From Chryseobacterium aureum (GTDB taxonomy: Bacteria > Bacteroidota > Bacteroidia > Flavobacteriales > Weeksellaceae), in NCBI RefSeq assembly GCF_003971235.1, contig NZ_CP034661.1, positions 2,542,001 through 2,606,000 of the forward strand: a stretch of 64,000 nucleotides of DNA, in the 5' to 3' direction. The notes under the pieces were generated by a model. It saw nothing but the letters and a program-made list of their open reading frames with translations. It was not told where the DNA came from and ran no database searches. Positions 46,483-54,955 of this stretch are shown one piece after another. The first letter of the stretch is position 1. Every line of letters starts with the position of its first letter. The position numbers and the translations under genes are program-made.

Positions 46483-47616
46483 TTAGTACAGTGCTTTCCA
46501 GTTTGTTCCATTACAGCCTTCATGCACTCTGGAAGATGTGTTATACCGGATTGCCCCTTCTTCAGCCGTTGTACAAGCTGCATTGGCACCGGAAGCAATC
46601 CCCTTCATCTGAAGTGCGGCACCAGTTGATGTAGCTGCTGTAGGAGCCATATTAATTCCTACTATGGTATCCGTTCCATTGCCTTTATTGAAGAAAACGT
46701 GTTCTTTATTAGCGTAAACAATTTGTCCTGCCGCTGCCTGACCGGAAAATCCTATGGCAAAAGCTTCTGTACCTGTAGCAGTATTGGCAGAACCTACCGC
46801 AATATTGTTCAGGGAGGTTGTATTTCCACTTCCGATGGCAATCCCACCACTGTTGTTGTGATTATTCCCAACAGTAAGTCCGGTAAGCCCCGTTACTGTA
46901 TTAAGATTTCCAAAGACAAGATTATTGGCTCCTGTAGCGGTATTGTTATTGCCTATTACTTTAGCTCCGTTATTGGCCGTATTATTTAATCCGATGGCTA
47001 CAGCCGGAAAGTTACCCTGTGCAGAAACGGTATTGTCTTTCCCCAGTGCAATATTTGAAGAGGTACTGTTGGTAAGGGTATTATTTGATCCCCAGGTAAA
47101 TGAAGCGAAAGAGCCTGTAGCAGAATTGGAATTTCCACCTTGCAGGGTTCCATTGATATCCAGGATACCTTTTACATTTTTCTGAGTTGCCCAAACTAAA
47201 TTCTGACCGTCAGTGGTTCCCAGATAATTCCCGGTTCCAATATCGGTTCCTAAAGCTGCCGTTGTTGCTGTAGTACCGGCATTCCCTACTGTTCTCCAGC
47301 TTCCGCTTAAGCTTCCCCATTTGGTTCCGTCAAAATAATAGTACCCTGGTGAAACTACCTCTACAGTTTGTCCTGTAGGTGAAGCTTCTGCAGCTGTTAC
47401 ATATACTATTGCGCCAGTTTGCGCTGTAGTATAGCTTTTGGCTTTCAATTGTACTCCGGTAAGCCTTGGGGCAATTACGCCGTCCAGTTTACTTGTATTA
47501 GAAGGCGATCCTGCGACATCAAGAGTTGCCTGAGCCTGAGAAGTATTAATCCCTACCTGAGCGAATGTGGTAAAGCCAAATGATAAAAGAGCGATGGTTA
47601 ATAATTTGTTTTTCAT
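46483..47616 (-). CDS. Secreted protein with YadA-type head repeats
   Basis: A 377-residue exported protein. A signal peptide (about 1-19) is followed by the QVGINTSQAQATLDVAG opening shared with three other proteins in this window. From about residue 190 to 310 there are repeats of roughly 12-16 residues of the form AIGxxNxAxGxxA (NIALGKDNTVSAQG, AVAIGLNNTANNG, GIAIGSGNTTSLNN, NIAVGSANTATGTEAFAIG), as in the left-handed beta-roll heads of YadA-like adhesins. No coiled-coil stalk or YadA barrel anchor follows. The end EEGAIRYNTSSRVHEGCNGTNWKAL (in parts) resembles tail-fibre-like C-termini. ATG at 47616 is used because the upstream extension has no signal peptide. Confidence 0.8.
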   Translation of the reverse strand: MKNKLLTIALLSFGFTTFAQVGINTSQAQATLDVAGSPSNTSKLDGVIAPRLTGVQLKAKSYTTAQTGAIVYVTAAEASPTGQTVEVVSPGYYYFDGTKWGSLSGSWRTVGNAGTTATTAALGTDIGTGNYLGTTDGQNLVWATQKNVKGILDINGTLQGGNSNSATGSFASFTWGSNNTLTNSTSSNIALGKDNTVSAQGNFPAVAIGLNNTANNGAKVIGNNNTATGANNLVFGNLNTVTGLTGLTVGNNHNNSGGIAIGSGNTTSLNNIAVGSANTATGTEAFAIGFSGQAAAGQIVYANKEHVFFNKGNGTDTIVGINMAPTAATSTGAALQMKGIASGANAACTTAEEGAIRYNTSSRVHEGCNGTNWKALY

Positions 47617-47735
47617 TTTTAATGATATTTGCTGTTTTTTTATGTGGATGTGTTTTTTTGGACAGTTCTCAGGCTCCTTCATTTAGAAAATAAATGAAAT
47701 AAAAGTAAACTGAGGTGATACAATGAAGAGAGATA

Positions 47736-48239
47736 TTAAGAGATAGTGGAGGAAATAAGCTTATCAGGAATTTTAATGATAAACTTAAAACCGTCAACCA
47801 GCTTAATGGAATTGGTACAGAACTTTTTTACTTCTTCAAATACCAAGAAGATATTGTGTTCGCAGTTCAGGGACGGGTAATTCCATCTATTCCCAATGGC
47901 GGCTAATTTTATGCTGCTATGAAAACGTTTCTGAAGATTACGGCTATTCAATACATTAAGATGGAATCCTGAACTTTTATAAGGAAAGAAATGAGTCTCA
48001 TTCTGATCAGCTATAGCTTCACTGGCAGAAACTAAGTCATGATTTGCTGCTTCAGCATATAAATGAATGGAAATATTGGCTAAGCACCCTCGCAGATGAT
48101 TATTGATATCTGCACTATAGGATAACTCAGGTTTCGTCATCGTTACAGATATAAACTTAGCGTTTAGTTTTCCTACGGCTGCCAGAAGCAATAAAAGCGT
48201 AATCTTGTGGCCGTAGGAAAGAAAATAATTTCTATCCAA
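47736..48239 (-). CDS. Hypothetical protein, possible degenerate sensor-kinase fragment
   Basis: An open frame of 167 residues with a TTG start at 48237-48239 and a strong consensus promoter about 25 bases upstream; the first ATG is at codon 34. A hydrophobic stretch (ITLLLLLAAVGKLNA) is near the N-terminus. The segments HLRGCLANISIHLYAEAA and NIFLVFEEVKKFCTNSIK resemble, loosely, the dimerisation helix and N-box of HisKA_3-type histidine kinases, but the key His and Asn and the ATP-binding lid are missing. It may be a relic or a divergent small protein. The similarity is by eye only. Confidence 0.4.
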   Translation of the reverse strand: MDRNYFLSYGHKITLLLLLAAVGKLNAKFISVTMTKPELSYSADINNHLRGCLANISIHLYAEAANHDLVSASEAIADQNETHFFPYKSSGFHLNVLNSRNLQKRFHSSIKLAAIGNRWNYPSLNCEHNIFLVFEEVKKFCTNSIKLVDGFKFIIKIPDKLISSTIS

Positions 48240-48261
48240 TTATGTTGTGTTTTTTTCGATA

Positions 48262-48290
48262 CAAATATAATATATTTTCAATCAAAACAA
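48262..48290 (-). promoter_or_regulatory. Consensus promoter reading toward the insert behind rplL
   Basis: The minus strand has TTG (48288-48290), N18, TATATTTG (48262-48269), a full match to the flavobacterial consensus. It would start transcription near 48255 and serve the 48239, 47616 and 46445 genes. Confidence 0.65.
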
Positions 48291-48465
48291 TACTTTATTA
48301 ATGAAAATTTACACATTAAAAGCATAAACTAAAATAAAAACAAAATATTATGTTATTTTTTACAAAATAAATAATAATAAAAAATTACAACACAGAAAAA
48401 TTCAACAATAACAAAATACTATTGTAAAATAATCCACGGATTTACAAAGACTTACATATAAAAAA

Positions 48466-48489
48466 GAGCCCGGGCAAATGCCCGGGCTC
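48466..48489 (-). terminator. Terminator of the rplKAJL unit
   Basis: GAGCCCGGGCA (48466-48476) pairs with TGCCCGGGCTC (48479-48489) around two A's; A's at 48461-48465 give a T-run in the minus direction. It separates rplL from the genes before rpoB. Confidence 0.9.
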
Positions 48490-48512
48490 CTATATTTATA
48501 ATACAATTGAAA

Positions 48513-48881
48513 TTATTTCAATTCTACTTCAGCACCAGCTTCTTCTAATTGCTTCTTAAGAGCTTCAGCTTCGTCTTTAGATACACCTTGCTTGATTGGA
48601 GCAGGAGCACCGTCTACGATATCTTTAGCTTCTTTAAGACCAGCACCAGTTAAATCTTTTACTAATTTAACGATAGCTAATTTAGAAGCACCTGCAGACT
48701 TAAGAATTACATCGAATTCAGTCTTTTCTTCAGCAGCTTCACCTGCTCCACCTGCAGCAACTACTACAGCAGCAGCAGCTGGCTCAATTCCGTACTCATC
48801 CTTAAGGATAGCAGCTAATTCGTTTACGTCTTTTACAGTTAGGTTTACTAGCGTTTCAGCTAAATTTTTTAAATCTGACAT
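48513..48881 (-). CDS. rplL: 50S ribosomal protein L7/L12
   Basis: A 122-residue stalk protein that recruits translation factors to the ribosome. It has an N-terminal dimerisation part ([15 protein letters not shown]), an Ala/Val/Gly-rich hinge (about 36-50) and the C-terminal domain [21 protein letters not shown] to the end. It follows rplJ by 46 bp and is closed by a strong terminator, so transcripts do not have to continue to rpoB. Confidence 0.98.
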   Translation of the reverse strand: MSDLKNLAETLVNLTVKDVNELAAILKDEYGIEPAAAAVVVAAGGAGEAAEEKTEFDVILKSAGASKLAIVKLVKDLTGAGLKEAKDIVDGAPAPIKQGVSKDEAEALKKQLEEAGAEVELK

Positions 48882-48927
48882 TGTTGTAATGTTTTTGTTG
48901 ATTATTTATTTAATTTTTTGAGTGTAA

Positions 48928-49512
48928 TTATTCAGCAGCTGGCGTTTCGTCAGTGCTTTCTGCAGCTGGAGCTTCAGCAGCAGGAGTTTCTTCTACCGCA
49001 GGAGCAGCTTCTTCAGCTTGAGCTTCTACAGCTTCAGATTTGTTTTGAAGAGCAGAAACAACTCTCTGGATTGGAGACTGAAGTAATCCGATGATTTCAC
49101 CGATCATTTCTTCTCTAGACTTGATGCTTACTAAAGTATCAAGGTTGTTGTCACCAACATAGAAAGTTTCCTGTACGAAAGCAGACTTCAAAGCCGGCTT
49201 CTCCTCTTTCTTTCTAAAATCTTTGATTAATTTTGCAGGAGCATTAGCGGTCTCAGCAATCATTAAAGCAGAGTTACCTTTGAAAGTTTCGAACATTTCA
49301 GAGAAATCTACTCCTTCAATTTGCTCCATTGCTTTTTGTAAAAGTGTATTTTTTACTACTTTCACTTTGATATTTTGCTTGAAAGCCTGTCTTCTGAAAT
49401 CTGAAGATTTAGCAGCGTTCAAACCATCTAGATCTGCTACGTATACTACTTTTGCATCCTGAAGCAAGTCTTTGATCTCTTGTATTGCTACAACTTTTTG
49501 GTCTTTTGTCAT
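48928..49512 (-). CDS. rplJ: 50S ribosomal protein L10, with acidic C-terminal tail
   Basis: A 194-residue L10, the base of the L7/L12 stalk. The conserved N-terminal domain (DQKVVAIQEIKDLLQDAKVVYVADLDGL in parts) covers about 1-135 and the L12-binding helix about 140-165. About 30 extra residues, made almost only of Ala, Glu, Pro and Thr, extend it beyond the usual about 165-175. In E. coli L10 also controls its own mRNA; here the 17-bp gap to rplA leaves no room for a long local leader. Confidence 0.97.
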   Translation of the reverse strand: MTKDQKVVAIQEIKDLLQDAKVVYVADLDGLNAAKSSDFRRQAFKQNIKVKVVKNTLLQKAMEQIEGVDFSEMFETFKGNSALMIAETANAPAKLIKDFRKKEEKPALKSAFVQETFYVGDNNLDTLVSIKSREEMIGEIIGLLQSPIQRVVSALQNKSEAVEAQAEEAAPAVEETPAAEAPAAESTDETPAAE

Positions 49513-49529
49513 TGTCTTAGGATTAAATA

Positions 49530-50222
49530 TTAGTTAACAGATTTAGTATCAATTGCAATACCCGGGCTCATTGTAGAAGACAAATAGATGCTCTTCACAT
49601 AAGTTCCTTTAGCAGCAGTTGGTTTCATTTTGATTAATGTCTGGATAAGCTCCTGAGCATTTTCTTTGATCTTAGCAGCATCGAAAGATACTTTACCAAT
49701 ACCAGCATGAATGATACCATACTTATCTACTTTGAAATCAATTTTACCTGCTTTTACTTCAGTTACTGCTTTACCAATTTCCATGGTTACAGTTCCTGAT
49801 TTAGGGTTTGGCATTAAACCTCTTGGACCTAATACTCTACCTAACGGACCTAATTTACCCATTACAGCTGGCATCGTAACGATAACGTCAACGTCTGTCC
49901 AACCTTCTTTGATTTTTTGTAAATATTCGTCAAGACCTACATAGTCAGCACCAGCAGCTTTAGCTTCTGCTTCTTTATCTGGTGTTACAAGCGCTAATAC
50001 TTTAACATCTTTACCAGTACCGTGAGGAAGAGATACAACACCTCTTACCATCTGGTTTGCTTTTCTTGGGTCTACACCTAATCTTACAGCGATATCTACA
50101 GAAGCATCAAACTTTGTAGTGTTCACTTCTTTTACAAGAGCTGAACCTTCTTCAAGGTTATAGATTCTTCCTTTTTCTACTTTGCTTAAAGCTTCCTTTT
50201 GCTTTTTAGTTAATTTTGCCAT
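49530..50222 (-). CDS. rplA: 50S ribosomal protein L1
   Basis: A 230-residue L1 of normal length that forms the mobile L1 stalk and, in other bacteria, represses the rplK-rplA mRNA. Motifs include [16 protein letters not shown] (about 64-79), [15 protein letters not shown] (about 131-145) and [26 protein letters not shown] sequence near 160-180. It starts 11 bp after rplK. Confidence 0.98.
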   Translation of the reverse strand: MAKLTKKQKEALSKVEKGRIYNLEEGSALVKEVNTTKFDASVDIAVRLGVDPRKANQMVRGVVSLPHGTGKDVKVLALVTPDKEAEAKAAGADYVGLDEYLQKIKEGWTDVDVIVTMPAVMGKLGPLGRVLGPRGLMPNPKSGTVTMEIGKAVTEVKAGKIDFKVDKYGIIHAGIGKVSFDAAKIKENAQELIQTLIKMKPTAAKGTYVKSIYLSSTMSPGIAIDTKSVN

Positions 50223-50233
50223 TTCTTTAAGTT

Positions 50234-50677
50234 TTAAGCGTTAGTTGGTTTAGTTCCTGTTACTCTTAATCCCATAGATCTAGCAGTACCTGCAACCATA
50301 GAAAGAGCAGAGTCTAATGTAAAACAGTTAAGATCCGCCATTTTATCTTCAGCGATTTTCTTTACCTGTTCCCAAGTTACAGAACCTACTTTGTTTCTGT
50401 TTGGTTCACCAGAACCTCCCTTGATCTTAGCTGCATCCATTAACTGGATTGCTGCAGGTGGAGTTTTAATAATGAATTCAAAAGATTTGTCTTCATATAC
50501 TGTAATTACTACAGGTAAAACTTGCCCTGGCTTATCTTGGGTTCTTCCGTTAAATTGCTTACAAAACTCCATGATGTTCACACCTGCAGAACCCAATGCT
50601 GGACCTACTGGTGGAGAAGGGTTAGCTGCGCCACCTTTCACCTGAAGCTTTACCATTTTAAAGACTTTCTTAGCCAT
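50234..50677 (-). CDS. rplK: 50S ribosomal protein L11
   Basis: A 147-residue L11, part of the GTPase-associated centre. It has the N-terminal [20 protein letters not shown] segment (about 9-28), the [10 protein letters not shown] motif (about 34-43) and the C-terminal rRNA-binding [13 protein letters not shown] (about 127-139). It is the first gene of the rplKAJL unit here, with its own consensus promoter about 100 bp upstream; nusG is over 5 kb away. Confidence 0.98.
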   Translation of the reverse strand: MAKKVFKMVKLQVKGGAANPSPPVGPALGSAGVNIMEFCKQFNGRTQDKPGQVLPVVITVYEDKSFEFIIKTPPAAIQLMDAAKIKGGSGEPNRNKVGSVTWEQVKKIAEDKMADLNCFTLDSALSMVAGTARSMGLRVTGTKPTNA

Positions 50678-50729
50678 TGTTTGTTTTTTAAATTTGAATA
50701 ATTAATGAGTTTGGAAGCATTTATTATTC

Positions 50730-50764
50730 AGTAGGTTATGCACTCACATAACAATAAACCTACT
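50730..50764 (-). promoter_or_regulatory. Stem-loop in the rplK 5' leader
   Basis: Arms AGTAGGTT (50730-50737) and AACCTACT (50757-50764) are exact complements, with an inner GTTATG/CATAAC pair (50735-50740, 50747-50752). It lies within the roughly 90-base leader and is a candidate site for L1 autoregulation (inference). The rest of the 50765-51004 gap holds the promoter and AT-rich sequence. Confidence 0.55.
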
Positions 50765-50774
50765 TTTTGGACTG

Positions 50775-50804
50775 CAAAAGTATAAAATATTTTTGAAATA
50801 GCAA
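50775..50804 (-). promoter_or_regulatory. Consensus promoter for rplKAJL
   Basis: The minus strand has TTG (50802-50804), N19, TACTTTTG (50775-50782), a full consensus match about 98 bases before the rplK ATG. Confidence 0.7.
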
Positions 50805-51004
50805 ACGGAAATTACTGATTTTTAAAAAGTTTAATTTTTTTAGATAAATCTATACTAGGTAATCCCTGCCTCTAAAAAAACAGTCTTATATTTAATTATT
50901 TGAATATTGTATCCAATAGACAGTAAAGTATATAACCAAAAAATTTGTAAACTGAAAACAATTCTAATCAATTATCTTTTATCTTCTATTGCTGACTTCT
51001 AAGA

Positions 51005-52573
51005 TTATTCCTTAATTACCTTATGTATACTCTTTTTATTATCATAAAGTATTGTAATATAATATATACCATTTACTTGAGGTAATTTTATCTTTACTTT
51101 CCCTGTATTATTAAATATATTTTTGTTGATAATTTTGCCATCTGATCCGTTAGTATAAACTTCTATGAATTTATAATTTTTCTCAAAATCTATCATCACA
51201 TCACTCTTTGTAGGATTAGGATAAAATTTAATATCCTGAGAACAATCAACTTTAGAAATGTTTAACGTTTCATTATTCAATTTCCAGATGTCATTGACTG
51301 CTCCGATTGCTGTATTACCATTTAATTTACGCCCTAATATGTAAAGTTCATTTTTAAAATTAATAAGGTGGCCACGTTTATTTTGATAATACTGTGGTGC
51401 AGGACCGTAAAATGTATATTCAGGATTAATGTTAGTAACCGATGTTAAAAAATTGTCAAATGTGTTTAAAAGTATTAAATTATTTGATGTTTCCGAATAT
51501 TTATAAAGGTCTGTTTTAATTCCACCGGCAACAACATAAGATTTGACAATATACAATTCATTATTTAACTCGCACATTCCAGAGTAGAAATCAGCTATAT
51601 TAAAATTAGTTTGATGAATAATCTCCGGAGGATTGATTCCGTCATATTTGTACAGGTAATACTTACTATTATAATAACAAGTAAAATACAGCTTATTATT
51701 GACAACCGTTAATAAATTCGGATATGAAGAACCTGTTCCAGAATTGATATCTATAGCGGTTTCAGATGTACCATCATATTGAAATAATTCTACGCCTGTA
51801 TTATTTTTCTTATTGATATAATAAAGTTTATTTGAAAAAACAATTTGTCCATTTGGATAAGGAGTAATTACAGAAGGTGTATCTGTAATGGTTTCTGTGA
51901 TATTGTTAGAAGGAATATATTTTTTTATTACCATACTATTCATTGCCTCATTTACCGCTGTGTAATAAAAATTTCCATTGAGTTCCGAATTACTAAAATA
52001 TCGCCCTCTAAAATTATTTTCTCTAAAATCAGAAAGTAAATAGGTCGAAATATTGGTACTAGGATTATAAAAACAATTTTTTTCTACGAAAGATTCATAT
52101 ACAAGGCCATTGTTAAATTTAGCCAACGATCTGAAGTCTTTACAATCATTCGGAAAATTGTCGACTACTACTTTTGATAAATAAGTTACAGATATACTAG
52201 GATCAAAGAAATACAACCCATCTTTTGTATCATCATCTGAATTGCAATTTAAGTATACTTTTTCTCCTAATTTCACAATGTCATTTCTCTCAATATCATT
52301 CAAACTGTAAAAAACACTACCATCCGGGAATTTAAGATTATATGGGGCATTTATTCCATCATATATCCAAAGTTTAAAAGGGGCTCCCTGAGGATTAGAT
52401 GAAGTACAATTACCGGCAGTACGAAATAATAAAAGATTACCTATTTGCTCAAAGTAAGTATAATTGGGAGAATCACCTACTGAATTTGTGCAGTAATTTG
52501 TAATATTTGTGAGGCCCGATTGTGCAAGTACAAGGTGCACATTAAAAAAGAAAAAAAGTACATATTTTTTCAT
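51005..52573 (-). CDS. T9SS-secreted protein with propeller-like repeats
   Basis: A 522-residue exported protein with a signal peptide at about 1-18 (LVLAQ) and a beta-rich body. Recurrent short motifs of the kind LFQYDGTSETAIDINSG, YLYKYDGINPPEII, LWIYDGINAP and NNKLYF, spaced about 45-60 residues apart, suggest a beta-propeller. The T9SS type A sorting domain begins at IKFYPNPTKSD (about 449) and ends HKVIKE. Codon use is visibly more AT-rich than in the ribosomal genes, a hint of recent acquisition. It sits between nusG and rplK, with a strong terminator upstream. Confidence 0.83.
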   Translation of the reverse strand: MKKYVLFFFFNVHLVLAQSGLTNITNYCTNSVGDSPNYTYFEQIGNLLLFRTAGNCTSSNPQGAPFKLWIYDGINAPYNLKFPDGSVFYSLNDIERNDIVKLGEKVYLNCNSDDDTKDGLYFFDPSISVTYLSKVVVDNFPNDCKDFRSLAKFNNGLVYESFVEKNCFYNPSTNISTYLLSDFRENNFRGRYFSNSELNGNFYYTAVNEAMNSMVIKKYIPSNNITETITDTPSVITPYPNGQIVFSNKLYYINKKNNTGVELFQYDGTSETAIDINSGTGSSYPNLLTVVNNKLYFTCYYNSKYYLYKYDGINPPEIIHQTNFNIADFYSGMCELNNELYIVKSYVVAGGIKTDLYKYSETSNNLILLNTFDNFLTSVTNINPEYTFYGPAPQYYQNKRGHLINFKNELYILGRKLNGNTAIGAVNDIWKLNNETLNISKVDCSQDIKFYPNPTKSDVMIDFEKNYKFIEVYTNGSDGKIINKNIFNNTGKVKIKLPQVNGIYYITILYDNKKSIHKVIKE

Positions 52574-52659
52574 CGCATTCTAAATTTGTGTTTTGTTTTA
52601 ATCCACGCAATTTACAAAAATTATCCATAACCCAATAATTAATCAAGAGTATCTACTTA

Positions 52660-52705
52660 GTATAAAAAAACCAGGCTGCTCTTAAGCAGCCTGGTTTTTT
52701 TATAC
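52660..52705. terminator. Very strong terminator, 21-bp perfect stem
   Basis: Bases 52660-52680 are exactly complementary to 52685-52705 around CTTA, with core CCAGGCTGCT and seven A's/T's on each side. It ends the three-gene QVGINT operon. Confidence 0.92.
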
Positions 52706-52716
52706 TATTCTTTATA

Positions 52717-53385
52717 TTAAAACCCCGACGGTTTACTGATCGTCTGGGTAGAACCGTCAGTTCCTCCAAGGTCAGCATTGATATCGCTGATATTCTGCTT
52801 TTCAATCAGTCTTCTGTAAGCCATCAGATAAAGATCCACGGTAAAATTATTATAAGTTCTTGATGGAGTAGCCGAAGTGGCCGCAATAATCCTGCTGTCT
52901 GTAAACCTGGCTCTGATATGCCATGTCCCGTTACTTTTGAAGGCTACAACATCCGGTGATCCCTGTTTGTTGTCATTGACTCCGTTGTCTCCGTAATCCA
53001 GCATCACGTTGGTCGTTCCGTCATTCAGTTTGAAGGAATAGTTGTGAAGGATCACCAGAAAATTGTTTGCATCTATTTTGGTATCATAGTCCGTAATTCC
53101 GGCACCCGATACCCCGGTAAGGGTAAGTTTAATATAATTAAATAATCCGCTGCTTTCCAACGCCGGATCATATAGCTGCAAACCATTCTGGGAAGTTGCT
53201 AAAAAGCTACCTCCTGTCATCGTGGGCTCTCCCGGATTTCTCAGGTATAAAGAATTCGTATAGGTCTTTCCGTTTACGTCAAGTGTTTCCGCAGGGTTGG
53301 ATGTATTGATTCCTACTTTTCCTTTCTGGGCATTTAAAAATATCCCGAGGCAAATGATTATTGTGATATAAATTTTCTTTTTCAT
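52717..53385 (-). CDS. Small secreted 'GINT' protein 3 of 3
   Basis: A 222-residue exported protein; a signal peptide (about 1-18) is followed by KVGINTSNPAETLDVNGK, the opening motif shared with its two upstream neighbours. The mature part is beta-rich with SGAGITDYDTKIDANNFLVIL (in parts) and a YNNFTVDLYLMAYRRLIEK segment near 180-200. The C-terminus is polar. Function unknown. It starts 6 bp after the previous stop and ends 12 bp before a strong terminator, so it closes a three-gene operon. Confidence 0.75.
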   Translation of the reverse strand: MKKKIYITIIICLGIFLNAQKGKVGINTSNPAETLDVNGKTYTNSLYLRNPGEPTMTGGSFLATSQNGLQLYDPALESSGLFNYIKLTLTGVSGAGITDYDTKIDANNFLVILHNYSFKLNDGTTNVMLDYGDNGVNDNKQGSPDVVAFKSNGTWHIRARFTDSRIIAATSATPSRTYNNFTVDLYLMAYRRLIEKQNISDINADLGGTDGSTQTISKPSGF

Positions 53386-53391
53386 ACTGTT

Positions 53392-54039
53392 TTATTGAAG
53401 TCCTAAAGGCGTATTGGTTGATACTCCGGAATATCCCGGTGAAGCTGATGCTGAAACAGAACCGTTGAAAGTTCCCCAGTCTTTCACCAGTGATCTTTCA
53501 AATACATTTAAAGTAAATGTCCAGGTTCCGTTTTGGGAAGAAGCTGTTCCGGCTCCTTTAAAAGCTAAATTAATGGCATGATAATTTTTACCTCCACTGG
53601 TTACCTGGGTAACTTCAGTTGCATACGATCCATATGACTTTGGGCTGGTGGTCGTATTGGCCGCTGAAACCGCTCCTGTAAAAACCGCTCCTGTAATGGC
53701 CACTACATATTTGCTTACATCCAATCCTGTATTGAGGTTCACCACTTCATCCTGTCTTACATTGGTCAATATAACATTATACATATTGACAGGAGCTACA
53801 TTACGGAGCGAAATGTCCAACAGCTTCACTTTACCTACCGGCGAAGTATCTTTAGAACGGGTAAGCAGGAGATAATTTCCGCTTGCCTTCGTGTTTTCTG
53901 TATCGATTAAATAAGACTCTACCAATGTTTCTCCTTCAACATCCAGAGTTCCTTTAGGTGTTTTAGTATTGATTCCTACTTGTGCATACGTGCTTACAGC
54001 AGCAAAACCTGTTACAAGTACCGCAATTATTTTTTTCAT
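53392..54039 (-). CDS. Small secreted 'GINT' protein 2 of 3
   Basis: A 215-residue exported protein with a signal peptide at about 1-19 and the QVGINTKTPKGTLDVEGE opening. The order of motifs parallels its neighbours: a segment with LDVSKYVVAITGAVF (about 100-114), then TWTFTLNVFERSLVKDW (about 176-192). The three are therefore probably paralogues that have diverged strongly. Function unknown. It lies 8 bp after the first gene of the set. Confidence 0.75.
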   Translation of the reverse strand: MKKIIAVLVTGFAAVSTYAQVGINTKTPKGTLDVEGETLVESYLIDTENTKASGNYLLLTRSKDTSPVGKVKLLDISLRNVAPVNMYNVILTNVRQDEVVNLNTGLDVSKYVVAITGAVFTGAVSAANTTTSPKSYGSYATEVTQVTSGGKNYHAINLAFKGAGTASSQNGTWTFTLNVFERSLVKDWGTFNGSVSASASPGYSGVSTNTPLGLQ

Positions 54040-54047
54040 AGTGTATT

Positions 54048-54668
54048 TTATTGAATTAATGGAGCTGCAGCAGCACCGGTAGTTGACGCATTAAGATTCT
54101 GCGTAGGGTTAAATTCTTTAGCATAGGATCTGTCGAAGACCAATAAGTTCAGCGTCCATACTCCTGTAGGGAAAGAGTTATCCGGAGCAAACCCCTGATA
54201 ATCCGCTTTAAGTTTCCAGGTTCCTCCTGAAGAATACGCAAAAATCTGAGGCACAGGTGTCAGCCAATCTGCAGAGAAAGTTCGTGTAGGCTGTGTAAAT
54301 CCAAATGAAGAGATGACTACCAGAAATTTATTGGAATTGATCTTGGTGTCAAACTGGTTCACCCAATCCTTATCAGAGGGATCACATGTAATCTTGAACT
54401 GAATCAGATTTATCGGAGCCGGTGAATTGGGTACAAAAGAATCGTTGTACGCAGTAATTTTATTTTCGGGTGCCGGAGATTTAATAATGAAAGTGTAATT
54501 CTCGTCTGCTTTCAGTTTTTCCATCGGCTGTTTGAAAACAATTCCTGATGTCTTCATGGTACCGTTCACGGTAAGTTCTTTTTCAGGTGCAGTAGTATTG
54601 ATACCAACCTGAGCACTTGTGAGCATAGATGTACCCACCAAAATGATCATCGAAATAATTTTTGTCAT
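54048..54668 (-). CDS. Small secreted 'GINT' protein 1 of 3
   Basis: A 206-residue exported protein with a signal peptide at about 1-19 (LTSAQ) and the QVGINTTAPEKELTVNG opening. Further on come FDTKINSNKFLVVISSFGF (about 105-123) and VWTLNLLVFDRSYAKEF (about 168-184), matching the corresponding parts of the next two proteins. Function unknown; the opening resembles that of tail-fibre-like and endosialidase-chaperone-like surface proteins in Bacteroidota. It is the first gene of the three. Confidence 0.75.
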   Translation of the reverse strand: MTKIISMIILVGTSMLTSAQVGINTTAPEKELTVNGTMKTSGIVFKQPMEKLKADENYTFIIKSPAPENKITAYNDSFVPNSPAPINLIQFKITCDPSDKDWVNQFDTKINSNKFLVVISSFGFTQPTRTFSADWLTPVPQIFAYSSGGTWKLKADYQGFAPDNSFPTGVWTLNLLVFDRSYAKEFNPTQNLNASTTGAAAAPLIQ

Positions 54669-54955
54669 TGGGGTTGTGTTATTTAAGCTTGTGTATTGGA
54701 TCCTAATTCACATTTTATATTTTTAATTAAAACAAATACGCTTTACATACACCTCTAAATAGTGTATGAAATAAAAAATATAAAATTATTTGGATTAGTT
54801 AGCAGGGTGTTGCAAGAAGTATGCCATCCATAGGTGAATTAATGGCAGTACAAAAACATTGCTACAGAAAAATACACCAACTCTCCAGGCTGTGATAATT
54901 TAATTAAAGCAAAGCCTTTTCTGGCAACAGAAAGGTGAATTTGATCATTCAACCC
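54669..54955. other. Gene-free AT-rich spacer
   Basis: About 290 bp without a supported gene. It contains CCTTTTCTG/CAGAAAGG (54917-54934), a short imperfect hairpin without a T-run, and should hold the promoter of the three secreted-protein genes, which I could not locate with the TAnnTTTG pattern. Confidence 0.4.
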
